NCBI GenBank assembly: GCA_030693295.1
Contig: JAUYAT010000061.1
Coordinates: 1-36,455, forward strand
Length of the DNA: 36,455 bases
Direction of reading: 5' to 3'
Source: a bacterium
GTDB lineage: Bacteria; Patescibacteriota; Patescibacteriia; Patescibacteriales; VMTK01
The notes below the pieces were generated by a model that made no database searches, was not told where the DNA came from, and saw only the letters and a list, made by a program, of their open reading frames with translations. Position numbers and translations under genes: made by a program. This document shows positions 25,196 through 32,476 of this stretch, piece by piece; position 1 is the first letter of the stretch, and each line of letters starts with the position of its first letter.

Positions 25196-25266
25196 GGGGA
25201 TATAGTAAAATGGTATTACGTGGCATTCGCATTGCCAAGGTCCGGGTTCGACTCCCGGTATCTCCA
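25196..25266 (+). tRNA. tRNA-Ala (anticodon CGC)
   Basis: Cloverleaf: acceptor GGGGATA/TATCTCC with the G3-U70 pair diagnostic of alanine, D stem GTAA/TTAC with a short seven-base loop, anticodon stem TGGCA/TGCCA with loop TTCGCAT, T arm CCGGG-TTCGACT-CCCGG, discriminator A. CCA is not encoded (ACCG follows). It starts four bases after cca. Confidence 0.85.
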
Positions 25267-25289
25267 CCGGATAATTTAATTTAAATTTT

Positions 25290-25363
25290 CGGGGTGTGGC
25301 CTAGTGGCTTAGGGCGCAGCGTTCGGGACGCTGAGGTCGGAGGTTCAAATCCTCTCACCCCGA
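25290..25363 (+). tRNA. tRNA-Pro (anticodon CGG)
   Basis: Acceptor CGGGGTG/CACCCCG with C1-G72 typical of bacterial tRNA-Pro, D stem GCC/GGC, anticodon stem CAGCG/CGCTG with loop TTCGGGA (CGG followed by G37), T arm GGAGG-TTCAAAT-CCTCT, discriminator A. CCA is not encoded. Confidence 0.9.
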
Positions 25364-25386
25364 CTATTATTAAAATTTAAATTTTT

Positions 25387-26706
25387 ATGGAAAAAATTAT
25401 GACAAACATAAAATCAGATTCATTCAACTTTAATAACCTGGGGATTGCGCCAAAGATTCTTGATATTCTGCAAGAATGGGGCTTTAATCAGCCGACGCCA
25501 ATCCAGTCCAAATCAATTCCCAGCGCCATTAAGGGCAATGACCTTGTCGGCATCGCCCAAACCGGAACCGGCAAGACCTTGGCTTACGGCATTCCGATGA
25601 TTCAGCGCTTGGGCCAAATCGGCGGCCGCGGCTTGGTGCTTTTGCCGACGCGCGAACTTGCCAGCCAGATTAACATGAGCTTGAAAAATATCAGCGCCCG
25701 GCTTGGCTTGCGGACCGCGGTATTGATCGGCGGCGAACCGAAAAATATCCAGTTAAGGATTCTCCGGCAAAAACCGCATATTATCATCGCCACCCCCGGA
25801 CGGTTGATTGACCACATTAAGAGCCGTTCAATCAACCTTAGCGATATCAAAATCTTGGTTTTAGACGAAGCCGATATGATGTTTGACATCGGCTTCGCGC
25901 CGCAGATTGATGAAATTTTAAAATCGGTTCCGGCCCAAAGGCAGACGATGCTGTTTTCGGCGACGATGCCGCCGGCCATCATGGCGTTAGTGGCGAAGCA
26001 TATGAGGTTTCCGGTCAATATTGAAGTGGCGCCGTCAGGCACTCCGGCGGAAAATGTAAATCATGAGATGATTGTTATAAAGAAGGAAGACCGCCTTGCC
26101 CAATTGGGAAAAATATTGGCGTCATACCACGGCTCCATTTTAGTTTTTTGCCGCACCAAGCATGCCGTAAAAAAAATAACGGTAAGCGTCAGGCAGATGG
26201 GCCATACCGCCGCCGAGATCCACTCAAATCGCTCGCTAAGCCAGCGCAGCAGCGCCTTAAAAGCTTTTAAAAACGGCCAAGTAAGGATATTGGTCGCCAC
26301 CGACATTGCCGCCCGCGGCCTTGATGTCAAGGGCATTGAGCTGGTTTTAAACTTTGATTTGCCGGAAAACGCCGAGGATTACGTCCATCGGATCGGCCGA
26401 ACCGGACGCGCCGGCAGCGCGGGCCAAGCCGTAAGCTTCGTGTCTCCGACCGAGATGCGCGCGGTGGAAAAAATTGAGCATATTATCAAGAAAACAATTC
26501 CGTTGACCAAATTGGCGGAGCCCGAATACGGCTTTCGCGGCCCAACGCGCCGCGGCCGGAATAAGAGCTCTTTCGGCCGTTATGCCGGAAGAAGCCGCGG
26601 TTTAGCGCGCGGTTCCGGCCGCGGCAGTTGGGATAAAAAAGGACAAAGCCGAAAGTTCGCGGGAGACAGGAAATTCAGCGCGAAGAGCAGCCAAAAAAGC
26701 TATTAA
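25387..26706 (+). CDS. DEAD-box ATP-dependent RNA helicase
   Basis: The protein unwinds RNA duplexes, typically in ribosome assembly, mRNA decay or cold adaptation. The whole motif series is visible: Q-motif (PTPIQSKSIP), I (AQTGTGKT), Ia (PTRELA), Ib (TPGR), II (DEAD), III (SAT), IV-V (VATDIAARGLD) and VI (HRIGRTGRAG). The last 55 residues are Arg/Gly/Ser-rich and basic, as in RNA-binding tails. The tail's final codons overlap, in another frame, the start of a radC remnant, so the C-terminus may have been reshaped by a deletion. Preceded by two tRNA genes. Confidence 0.94.
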   Translation: MEKIMTNIKSDSFNFNNLGIAPKILDILQEWGFNQPTPIQSKSIPSAIKGNDLVGIAQTGTGKTLAYGIPMIQRLGQIGGRGLVLLPTRELASQINMSLKNISARLGLRTAVLIGGEPKNIQLRILRQKPHIIIATPGRLIDHIKSRSINLSDIKILVLDEADMMFDIGFAPQIDEILKSVPAQRQTMLFSATMPPAIMALVAKHMRFPVNIEVAPSGTPAENVNHEMIVIKKEDRLAQLGKILASYHGSILVFCRTKHAVKKITVSVRQMGHTAAEIHSNRSLSQRSSALKAFKNGQVRILVATDIAARGLDVKGIELVLNFDLPENAEDYVHRIGRTGRAGSAGQAVSFVSPTEMRAVEKIEHIIKKTIPLTKLAEPEYGFRGPTRRGRNKSSFGRYAGRSRGLARGSGRGSWDKKGQSRKFAGDRKFSAKSSQKSY

Positions 26707-26893
26707 AAATAAAGTCGCGTCGGTTATATTCGTACACAACCACCCTTCCGGCGATCCCGAACCGTCAGAAGACGATCTGGCAATTACAAAAAGATTGGTA
26801 GAGACCGGCAAGATTTTGGGGATTGAAATTATTGACCACATTATTGTCGTTAAAAATGGATTTTTAAGTTTCAAAGAGAGGGGATTGGTGTAG
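26699..26893 (+). pseudogene. radC: RadC C-terminal fragment (JAB domain remnant)
   Basis: Frame +2 relative to the helicase reads AIKNKVASVIFVHNHPSGDP, then EPSEDDLAITKRL, GIEIIDHIIV and FLSFKERGLV before TAG. This is the end of RadC, including the JAMM metal motif HNHPSGD...D. The first two thirds of RadC, including its HhH region, are missing and there is no start codon. The fragment begins where the helicase gene ends, so a deletion joined the two. Intact RadC's role is itself unsettled. Confidence 0.82.
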
Positions 26894-26894
26894 T

Positions 26895-26928
26895 TTGACT
26901 TTGATTGCTGTGTACGCTATAATGTACA
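26895..26928 (+). promoter_or_regulatory. Promoter and operator of the Phd/RelE pair
   Basis: TTGACT (26895-26900), 17-base spacer, TATAAT (26918-26923). The inverted pair TGTAC/GTACA (26911-26915, 26924-26928) brackets the -10 box, a fitting place for autorepression by the antitoxin complex. Confidence 0.75.
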
Positions 26929-26950
26929 TATAATAACATAATCAAAAACT

Positions 26951-27310
26951 ATGAATATTAAAACAACAATTTCAATAACAGAAGCCCGCAAACGTATTTT
27001 TGATATCGCCGAGGAAGTGCAGATACCGAACAGAGTTTATACTTTAACTTCCGGCGGCAAGCCAAAAGCGGTGATTATGTCCGCCGAAGAATATGAGTCA
27101 ATGGTTGAAACCATAGAGGTGGAGAAAATTTTTCCCGATTTGGACAAAGATATTAAAGAAACGAAAAGAGCCTTTAAGACCGGCGAATACAAAAAATGGC
27201 CGACACTCGGCGATCTTAAAAAAGATTGGGGATTTGCCGCGGCTGAAAAACCAAAGAAAAAATATGGCATTCGTTCTGGAAATAAAACCAAAGGCAAGAA
27301 AAGATCTTGA
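26951..27310 (+). CDS. Phd/YefM-family antitoxin
   Basis: The 119-residue protein has the Phd/YefM DNA-binding N-terminus (TTISITEARKRIFDIAEEV, YTLTSGGKPKAVIMSAEEYES, separated by position) and a charged, probably flexible C-terminus that would wrap the toxin. It overlaps the RelE-type toxin start by 47 bases and ends in TGA. A 17-base-spaced promoter with an inverted repeat over the -10 box lies directly upstream. Confidence 0.87.
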   Translation: MNIKTTISITEARKRIFDIAEEVQIPNRVYTLTSGGKPKAVIMSAEEYESMVETIEVEKIFPDLDKDIKETKRAFKTGEYKKWPTLGDLKKDWGFAAAEKPKKKYGIRSGNKTKGKKRS

Positions 27311-27515
27311 TAAAATTCCGGAAAATTATCGCGCGCGGATAATAGCGGCGCTGGACGAGATTGTTCGGGATCCTTTTTCCGGCAAGAAATTATCCGGAAA
27401 GAAAAAGGGATTATTTTCTTTCCGAGTCTGGCCATACCGGATTATTTACGCGATTCTTGGGAAAGAATTGGTTGTTTTAGTCATCAGCATCGGCCATCGG
27501 CAAGGGGTTTATTAA
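27264..27515 (+). CDS. RelE/ParE-family toxin
   Basis: 83 residues with the RelE-fold pattern: FVLEIKPKARKDLDKIPENY, ALDEIVRDPF, LSGKKKGLFSFRVWPYRIIYAI and a final ISIGHRQGVY, the usual conserved Arg/His tail. RelE members cleave mRNA on the ribosome; ParE members target gyrase. RVWPYRIIY and GHR fit RelE. I start it at MAFVLEIK (27264) because the upstream extension overlaps the antitoxin's basic tail without toxin similarity. Confidence 0.87.
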   Translation: MAFVLEIKPKARKDLDKIPENYRARIIAALDEIVRDPFSGKKLSGKKKGLFSFRVWPYRIIYAILGKELVVLVISIGHRQGVY

Positions 27516-27547
27516 TAAAATTTCAATAAAAAAATTGAGTTTTAAGG

Positions 27548-27581
27548 CCTGCCCCGCAGTGAACCGAGCCTGTCGGGCAGG
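27548..27581. repeat. CCTGCCC/GGGCAGG palindromic element
   Basis: Seven-base arms around GCAGTGAACCGAGCCTGT, between the RelE gene and the hsdS fragment. It is GC-rich against AT-rich surroundings and related in its ends to the element inside the PSP1 gene. Confidence 0.6.
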
Positions 27582-27675
27582 AGTGGAAATAAAATTAATT
27601 ATTTTTAGATAAATATCTTGAAAATAAATTATTAATAATTAAGAAAAAATAATATGGCGCAAAACATAACGCCTT

Positions 27676-28137
27676 TTGAACCGGCCGCGAATTTGTTTCG
27701 TATTACTCAAACAGACGAGCAGATACACTTTAACTGATGGAGATTTATTAATGGCTCGAACAGGTGCTTCTGCTGGCAACTTATTATTATTTGAAGGTGA
27801 TGAAAAAGCAGTATTTGCTTCATATCTCATTAGAATGAAGTTCAAAAAAGAAATTTTAAGCAAGCTGTATTGGTATTTTTCAAAATCGAAGCTTTATTGG
27901 GATCAAGTTGGACAACTATCTGCTGGTTCGGCTCAACCCCAATTTAATGGTGGTGCGTTAAAACAGATTATTTTGCCATTTCCAAAATCTCTCTCCGAGC
28001 AAAAATCTATTGTCAAAAGACTTGACGCGCTTTCCGGTGAAACGAAAAGACTGGAGGGGATTTATAAGCAAAAATTATCAGATTTGGAAGAGTTGAAGAA
28101 ATCGGTTTTGAAATCCGCCTTCGCTGGGAAATATTAA
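27676..28137 (+). pseudogene. hsdS: Type I restriction specificity subunit HsdS, C-terminal fragment
   Basis: From YTLTDGDLLMARTGASAGNLLLF the frame matches a target-recognition domain, continues through LSAGSAQPQFNGGALKQIILPFP, and ends in the coiled-coil KRLEGIYKQKLSDLEELKKSVLKSAFAGKY, split here by position, that is typical of the HsdS C-terminus. One recognition domain is present instead of two. Upstream, a different frame (ATG at 27654) codes 27 residues of unknown origin ending in TGA, so the gene start is scrambled. No hsdM is in the window. Confidence 0.8.
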
Positions 28138-28196
28138 AAGCTACGGCGAGACAAGGAAGGCGTTTAACGGGGAATTGCAGACTTTGTATATATTGC

Positions 28197-28231
28197 TTGA
28201 CCCAATAGATACAAACCGCTATACTTTGTAT
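28197..28231 (+). promoter_or_regulatory. Promoter and operator of the Fic gene
   Basis: TTGACC (28197-28202), 17-base spacer, TATACT (28220-28225). ATACAAA (28209-28215) and TTTGTAT (28225-28231) form an inverted repeat over the -10 region, and further GATACAA and TTTGTAT copies flank it. This suggests repression by a dimeric regulator, possibly Fic's own C-terminal winged helix. Confidence 0.65.
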
Positions 28232-28258
28232 ACATTACAAATAAGATAGATACAAGTT

Positions 28259-29413
28259 ATGCCAAAAATAGAAATAGGAAAAAATATTCAACAGAAAGAA
28301 GGCTTTAAGGCCTTTGTCCCCAACCCTTTCCCGCCAAAAGAGGGTTTTGACTTTGATTCTAAAATTTTAAAAAAGAATAATGAGGCTACCCATCTTTTGG
28401 GCAAACTTGATGGTATTACAAAACTTCTCCCTGATGCAGACTTTTTTCTGCTTATGTATTTAAGAAAAGACGCTACTTCTTCCAGCCAAATTGAAGGAAC
28501 AACGGCAACTATGATTGACGCGATAGAAGCAGAAGTAAAAGTTAACGACAACATACCAGAAGACGTTGATGACATTTTGCATTACATAAAAGCTCTTAAT
28601 TATGGAATAAAAAGAATCACAACAGATAATTTTCCAATGGCATTAAGATTTGTTAAAGAGCTTCATAAAAAGCTAATGCAAAAAGCTCGCGCAACACATT
28701 TTTCCGATCCGGGAGAATTTCGAAAAAGTCAAAATTGGATAGGTGGCACTCGCCCTGATAATGCTCGTTTTGTTCCTCCGCCCGTGGAAGAAATGCATAA
28801 AGCATTAAATGATTTTGAGCTATTCTTTAATAAAGAGGATTCAACTCCTACTGTAATAAAAGCGGGTATTATCCATGCTCAATTTGAAACTATTCACCCG
28901 TTTTTAGACGGCAATGGAAGAACAGGAAGAATGTTGATCACTTTCTATTTGTGGAAAGAAGGATTCTTGGAAAAACCGGTTTTGTTTCTGTCTTCATACT
29001 TTAAAAAATATCAAAAAATTTACTATGAAAAATTAGCTTCTTATCAAAGTGAAGAAGCAGAAGTTTCAGAATGGATAGAATTTTTCTTGGATGGTGTAAT
29101 TGAAATAGCAAATGAAGCCATAGATATTGTCGGTAAGATTACAGTCTTGCGTGAAGAAGATATGAGAAAAATTCAAGCGCTTGGCAAAAGAGCTTCGGAA
29201 AGCGCAATAATGGTTTTACCAAAACTCTATGGTCAACCGATTATAAACAATGCCATTGTGCAAAAATGGACTGGATTTACTCGCGCAGGAGCGCAAACTG
29301 TTATTGATCGATTTATAAAAAAGGGAATTCTTACTCCAAAAGATAAAGATAAGAAATATGGTCAATCTTATGTATATAAAAAATATCTAGATATTTTTTT
29401 AGATAAAAACTAA
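28259..29413 (+). CDS. Fic-family AMP transferase
   Basis: Fic proteins transfer AMP (or another nucleotide part) to hydroxyl groups of target proteins. The core motif HPFLDGNGRTGR is complete, with the catalytic His. The N-terminal SSQIEGT is the class II inhibitory helix motif (S/T)xxxE(G/N), so the enzyme can self-inhibit. The C-terminal third looks like a winged helix (INNAIVQKWTGFTRAGAQTV). 384 residues, the common size of free-standing Fic proteins. It sits between hsdS and hsdR remnants; Fic genes often travel in type I restriction loci. Confidence 0.92.
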   Translation: MPKIEIGKNIQQKEGFKAFVPNPFPPKEGFDFDSKILKKNNEATHLLGKLDGITKLLPDADFFLLMYLRKDATSSSQIEGTTATMIDAIEAEVKVNDNIPEDVDDILHYIKALNYGIKRITTDNFPMALRFVKELHKKLMQKARATHFSDPGEFRKSQNWIGGTRPDNARFVPPPVEEMHKALNDFELFFNKEDSTPTVIKAGIIHAQFETIHPFLDGNGRTGRMLITFYLWKEGFLEKPVLFLSSYFKKYQKIYYEKLASYQSEEAEVSEWIEFFLDGVIEIANEAIDIVGKITVLREEDMRKIQALGKRASESAIMVLPKLYGQPIINNAIVQKWTGFTRAGAQTVIDRFIKKGILTPKDKDKKYGQSYVYKKYLDIFLDKN

Positions 29414-29417
29414 ACTT

Positions 29418-29942
29418 ATGAACGAATCAGAAACAAGAGCCGAATATATTGACCCAAAATTGAAAGCGAGCGGCTGGGGTGAGGTGGAAGAATCAAAGGT
29501 TGAGAAAGATAGAGAAGAATGGAAATTGAAGATAAAAAGATGGAATGAGAAAATACAGAAAGACAAAGAAGAAATAGAGAAAATATCTAAACAAAAATCA
29601 ATGGGATTTCCTTGGTTGGCAGAGGCATATGCTAAATTTTTAAATGAAAATAAACTTAGACCGATATTTTTTACTTCAACAAGTCTGTCTGATAAAGCAA
29701 AGGAAATGGCAAACGCATTAAGTGTTGAAATAATAGAAAATGAGCCAATCGGTGAATTTCCAAGAATTAAGTGTAATATAAATAATGACGAATTTGGTTC
29801 ACAAACAAGAATATATCATTTACCAATAGATCAACAATACGACAGAACAATAATTGGCAATCGCATGGGAGAGTTTTATGCCTTTACTGTTAAAGAAGCA
29901 GAAGATGCTGGTTTTAGAAGGGCATTTAAACATAGATATTAA
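29418..29942 (+). CDS. Chimera: HsdR-like start fused to a nuclease-family C-terminus
   Basis: The first 25 residues, MNESETRAEYIDPKLKASGW, match the opening of type I restriction HsdR subunits. The sequence then changes to a Lys/Glu coiled-coil, GFPWLAEAYAKFLNE, and a tail (IIENEPIGEFPRIKCNI, IYHLPIDQQYDRTIIG, FYAFTVKEAEDAGFRRAF) that resembles the C-terminus of restriction-endonuclease-like proteins. The central nuclease domain appears deleted; the PD-(D/E)XK residues cannot be found. It begins four bases after the Fic gene. Likely a recombination product; function doubtful. Confidence 0.7.
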   Translation: MNESETRAEYIDPKLKASGWGEVEESKVEKDREEWKLKIKRWNEKIQKDKEEIEKISKQKSMGFPWLAEAYAKFLNENKLRPIFFTSTSLSDKAKEMANALSVEIIENEPIGEFPRIKCNINNDEFGSQTRIYHLPIDQQYDRTIIGNRMGEFYAFTVKEAEDAGFRRAFKHRY

Positions 29943-29984
29943 AAAATTGGATATGGCAGAGAAGAGTTAGAAACATTGCAAAAA

Positions 29985-30836
29985 ATGATTAAAAAGGCAA
30001 AGATAATTTTGTTGATTTTAGGAATAGCGGCCGCGATAGCCGTTATTCCTGTTTTCTGGCTTTTTTATAATCCGAGCGGCGATTTGGAAGTTGATTTTTT
30101 AGATGTCGGCCAGGGGGACGCGATTTTAATTAAAACTCCTTTTGGCCAAAATATTTTAATTGACGGCGGCCCGGACAACGCCGTACTTAGCGAATTGGCA
30201 AAAAATCTGCCCTGGTGGGACAGGCGGATTGATTTAATGATTTTAACGCATCCGCATGATGACCATGTTGCCGGCTTGATAGATGTAATGAAAAGATATA
30301 ATGTCAAAAAAATCTTATACACCGGGGTAGTCCATAGCGCGCCGAATTATCTGGCTTGGCTTGAATTGATAAAAGAAAATAAAGTCCCCTTGGTTATTAT
30401 TGACAGGCCGCAGACGGTAAAATTGGGTGAGGATTGCGAACTGCGGATTATTTATCCCCGATTAAGCTTGCTGGGCAAAGCGGTGGATAATTTAAACAAC
30501 AGTTCGCTTGTGATAAAATTAATATACGGCCGGACCGGATTTTTATTAACAGGGGATATAGAAACCGAGGTTGAGCGGGAATTGGTAAAAAGCGGCGCTG
30601 ATTTAAGCGCCGATGTTTTAAAAGTAAGCCATCATGGTTCCGACGCTTCAAACAGCCAAGAGTTTTTGGAAAAAGTTAAAGCGAAAATCGTTGTTATACA
30701 GGTTGGCAAAGACAATGATTTCGGGCATCCCAGCCTTAGGGTAATAAAAAGACTGGAAAAAACAGGAGCGCGGGTATTCCGCGTTGATTTGGACGGGACG
30801 GTTAAATTATTCAGCGACGGAGAAAATATTAAATAA
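29985..30836 (+). CDS. ComEC/Rec2-like metallo-beta-lactamase-fold protein
   Basis: An N-terminal membrane helix (residues about 4-24) is followed by the hydrolase domain: LEVDFLDVGQGDAILIKTP, ILIDGGPD, the metal site THPHDDHVAGL, LTGDIE and VSHHGSDASN. The sequence matches the C-terminal domain of ComEC, which helps DNA pass the membrane in competence, but the competence channel domain is absent. Many such free-standing proteins exist with unknown substrate. Start at the ATG 29985; the TTG at 29976 would add three residues. Confidence 0.88.
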   Translation: MIKKAKIILLILGIAAAIAVIPVFWLFYNPSGDLEVDFLDVGQGDAILIKTPFGQNILIDGGPDNAVLSELAKNLPWWDRRIDLMILTHPHDDHVAGLIDVMKRYNVKKILYTGVVHSAPNYLAWLELIKENKVPLVIIDRPQTVKLGEDCELRIIYPRLSLLGKAVDNLNNSSLVIKLIYGRTGFLLTGDIETEVERELVKSGADLSADVLKVSHHGSDASNSQEFLEKVKAKIVVIQVGKDNDFGHPSLRVIKRLEKTGARVFRVDLDGTVKLFSDGENIK

Positions 30837-30840
30837 CTGC

Positions 30841-30868
30841 TTGCTAATTTTTGTTGAAATGGTATAAT
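30841..30868 (+). promoter_or_regulatory. Promoter of the response-regulator gene
   Basis: TTGCTA (30841-30846), 16-base spacer, TATAAT (30863-30868), 32 bases ahead of the start codon. Confidence 0.6.
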
Positions 30869-30900
30869 AAGAGTGTAGAAAAATAATAATAAATATCATT

Positions 30901-31278
30901 ATGCCGAAAGACAAGGTTAAAATTTTGTTGGTTGAAGACGACGAGATGCTTATTTCAATGTACAAAATAAAGCTTGAAAGCGTCGGTTATGAGATGGTAA
31001 TCGCTAAAAACGGCGTTGACGGCGTTAAATTGGCCAAAGAAGAAAAGCCGGATTTGGTTATGCTTGACGTAATCCTGCCCCAATTAGACGGCTTTTCCGT
31101 CCTTGAGGCGCTAAAAAAGGATAAAGCGACCAAAAGCATTCCGATAGTCATGCTTACGAATTTAGGCACCGAAGAAGACAAGCAAAAGGGCAAAGCATTG
31201 GGCGCGAAAGATTATTTGGTCAAAGCGAATTTAACTCCGACGCAATTCAGCGACAAGGTTAAAGAGTATTTGAAATAA
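30901..31278 (+). CDS. Stand-alone receiver-domain response regulator
   Basis: 125 residues, just a CheY-like receiver: acidic pocket VEDDE, the phospho-acceptor Asp in LVMLDVILPQLDGF, the Thr switch in IPIVMLTN and the Lys in AKDYLVKANL. There is no output domain and no histidine kinase nearby, so it must act by protein contact in a phosphorelay or with a distant kinase. Own promoter and terminator. Confidence 0.92.
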   Translation: MPKDKVKILLVEDDEMLISMYKIKLESVGYEMVIAKNGVDGVKLAKEEKPDLVMLDVILPQLDGFSVLEALKKDKATKSIPIVMLTNLGTEEDKQKGKALGAKDYLVKANLTPTQFSDKVKEYLK

Positions 31279-31304
31279 GCGTTTTAATAATTTTAATAAT
31301 TATG

Positions 31305-31327
31305 AATTCCGAATATTCGGAATTTTT
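31305..31327 (+). terminator. Palindromic terminator
   Basis: A 20-base perfect palindrome (AATTCCGAAT followed by its mirror) and TTT directly after. It separates the receiver gene from ndk. A perfect palindrome has almost no loop, so a protein-binding site is an alternative. Confidence 0.6.
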
Positions 31328-31343
31328 GTTAAGTTTAAATTAT

Positions 31344-31949
31344 ATGGCGCATCCTAAAAAAGAAAGAACTTTAGTGATTGTAAAGCCGGACGGCGTACAG
31401 CGCTCGTTAACCGGGGAAATCATCAAAAGGTTTGAAAGAATAGGATTAAAGATAGTTGGATTAAAAATGACTATTCCGACAGAGGACCATATAGAAAAAT
31501 TTTATACGCTTGATCCAAATTGGAGAAAAGTTACCGGCGAAAAGACCATTAAAAGCTACAAAGACAAGGGCTTGACTCCGCCGTCGGAAGATCCCTTGAA
31601 GATTACGGCGGTAATTTTAGAAAATTTAAAGAAATATATAACAAGCGGCCCGGTAGTATTAATGGTTTTGCAGGGAGCCCATGCTGTTAAAATTGTCAGG
31701 AAATTAATAGGCGGCACCGAACCGCTTACATCCGATGTCGGCACGATCAGAGGCGATTTTGTCTTGGATTCATACCAGATGTCAGACGGCGATAACAGGT
31801 CGGTAAGAAATTTAATCCACGCTTCCGGCTCGGTTGAAGAAGCGGAAAATGAGATCGCGCATTGTTTTGATGAAAGCGAGATTATCGGCTATCGTCTGGC
31901 GCAAGAACAAATTTTATACGATGTTAATTTAGACGGTATAAAAGAATAA
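31344..31949 (+). CDS. ndk: Nucleoside diphosphate kinase, long form
   Basis: NDK balances nucleoside triphosphates by phosphate transfer through a histidine. Clear blocks: ERTLVIVKPDGVQRSLTGEI, SGPVVLMVLQGAHAV, GTIRGDFVLD, and the active-site NLIHASGSVEEAENEIA. At 201 residues it exceeds the usual 135-150. Extra segments lie at about 47-82 (between the second strand and TSGPVV), a dozen residues (YQMSDGDNRSV) before the catalytic NLIHAS, and a C-terminal extension. The start at MAHPKKERT (31344) is chosen because the upstream ATG at 31302 falls within the terminator palindrome. Confidence 0.93.
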   Translation: MAHPKKERTLVIVKPDGVQRSLTGEIIKRFERIGLKIVGLKMTIPTEDHIEKFYTLDPNWRKVTGEKTIKSYKDKGLTPPSEDPLKITAVILENLKKYITSGPVVLMVLQGAHAVKIVRKLIGGTEPLTSDVGTIRGDFVLDSYQMSDGDNRSVRNLIHASGSVEEAENEIAHCFDESEIIGYRLAQEQILYDVNLDGIKE

Positions 31950-32010
31950 TTGTGTATAAAATATAAAAAATTAAATATTTTTATTGTAATATTAGCTAAA
32001 ATTATAAATC

Positions 32011-32038
32011 TTGACATAAATAGATATTGCTTTATAAT
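32011..32038 (+). promoter_or_regulatory. Near-perfect sigma-70 promoter
   Basis: TTGACA (32011-32016), 16-base spacer, TATAAT (32033-32038): both boxes match consensus exactly. The expected start of transcription (about 32045) is only about three bases before the ATG at 32048, so the mRNA would be leaderless. Confidence 0.85.
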
Positions 32039-32047
32039 ATAAGAAGT

Positions 32048-32152
32048 ATGCAAAAAGTCATTCAAACAATTCAACCAATTATGTTAACCGCCGTTTTTGT
32101 TTTGCCGGGCATTATTTTGATTTTGGTTGAACTTTGGGCGGCTAAATTATAG
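32048..32152 (+). CDS. 34-residue single-helix membrane peptide
   Basis: The ORF encodes MQKVIQTIQPIMLTAVFVLP then GIILILVELWAAKL. Residues 11-29 form one uninterrupted hydrophobic helix with a charged end on either side. The promoter is consensus and the terminator at 32179-32210 is strong, so the unit is probably expressed. No Shine-Dalgarno sequence fits, in line with a leaderless mRNA. Function unknown; small peptides of this build are often toxins of type I systems or subunits of membrane complexes. Confidence 0.55.
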   Translation: MQKVIQTIQPIMLTAVFVLPGIILILVELWAAKL

Positions 32153-32178
32153 ATTATCGCGAAATCAGATAAAATACA

Positions 32179-32210
32179 AAAGCCGCCCAAGAAAAACCAA
32201 GGGCGGTTTT
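32179..32210 (+). terminator. Rho-independent terminator
   Basis: AAAGCCGCCC pairs with GGGCGGTTTT (10 bp with one G-U) around AAGAAAAACCAA, closing the unit of the 34-residue peptide. Confidence 0.8.
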
Positions 32211-32237
32211 AAAATTACTAAAAAAAGGGGGGAAACA

Positions 32238-32387
32238 ATGTGCAGAAAAAAAGACGAGTGCAATCGGTTGCGAGGCAGCAGGAGGTGCAAAAAGAAGATT
32301 GAAGCAGGGGAATGCCCCGAGCTTCATAAAAAGCCAGCTCTTTTTTTAAAAGAATCCAGCTTGAAGGAAAAAAAGAATGAAATTTGA
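32238..32387 (+). CDS. Basic Cys-containing 49-residue protein
   Basis: The ATG follows the run AAAGGGGGGAAACA, a strong ribosome-binding stretch. The product has four Cys at positions 2, 8, 17 and 26 in a Lys/Arg-rich context (MCRKKDECNRLRGSRRCKKK), suggestive of metal binding or a small nucleic-acid-binding knuckle, and then a Lys/Glu-rich tail. An alternative in-frame upstream start at 32127 would run through the terminator hairpin and is rejected. Two hairpins follow. No relative is recognised. Confidence 0.5.
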   Translation: MCRKKDECNRLRGSRRCKKKIEAGECPELHKKPALFLKESSLKEKKNEI

Positions 32388-32455
32388 AAAAGGGCCATAA
32401 GCCACTTTTTCTTCCACGGGGGGAAGCGCAATCCGCATCCCCCTTCCATTTTTTC
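32386..32455 (+). terminator. Tandem hairpins after the 49-residue gene
   Basis: First hairpin 32386-32411 (GAAAAAGGGC with GCCACTTTTTC, bulged A). Second 32419-32443 (GGGGGA-A-GCG with CGC-A-TCCCCC, loop CAATC), followed by TTCCATTTTTT. Confidence 0.7.
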
Positions 32456-32476
32456 AATTATTGAGTTTATATATTG

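Noticed and set aside
26602-26874. Minus-strand gene across the helicase-radC junction
   Set aside because: It is the complement of the RadC fragment and helicase tail, both recognised on the plus strand.
31302-31343. Upstream start for ndk
   Set aside because: The ATG at 31302 overlaps a perfect palindrome with a T-run and the added residues are not NDK-like.
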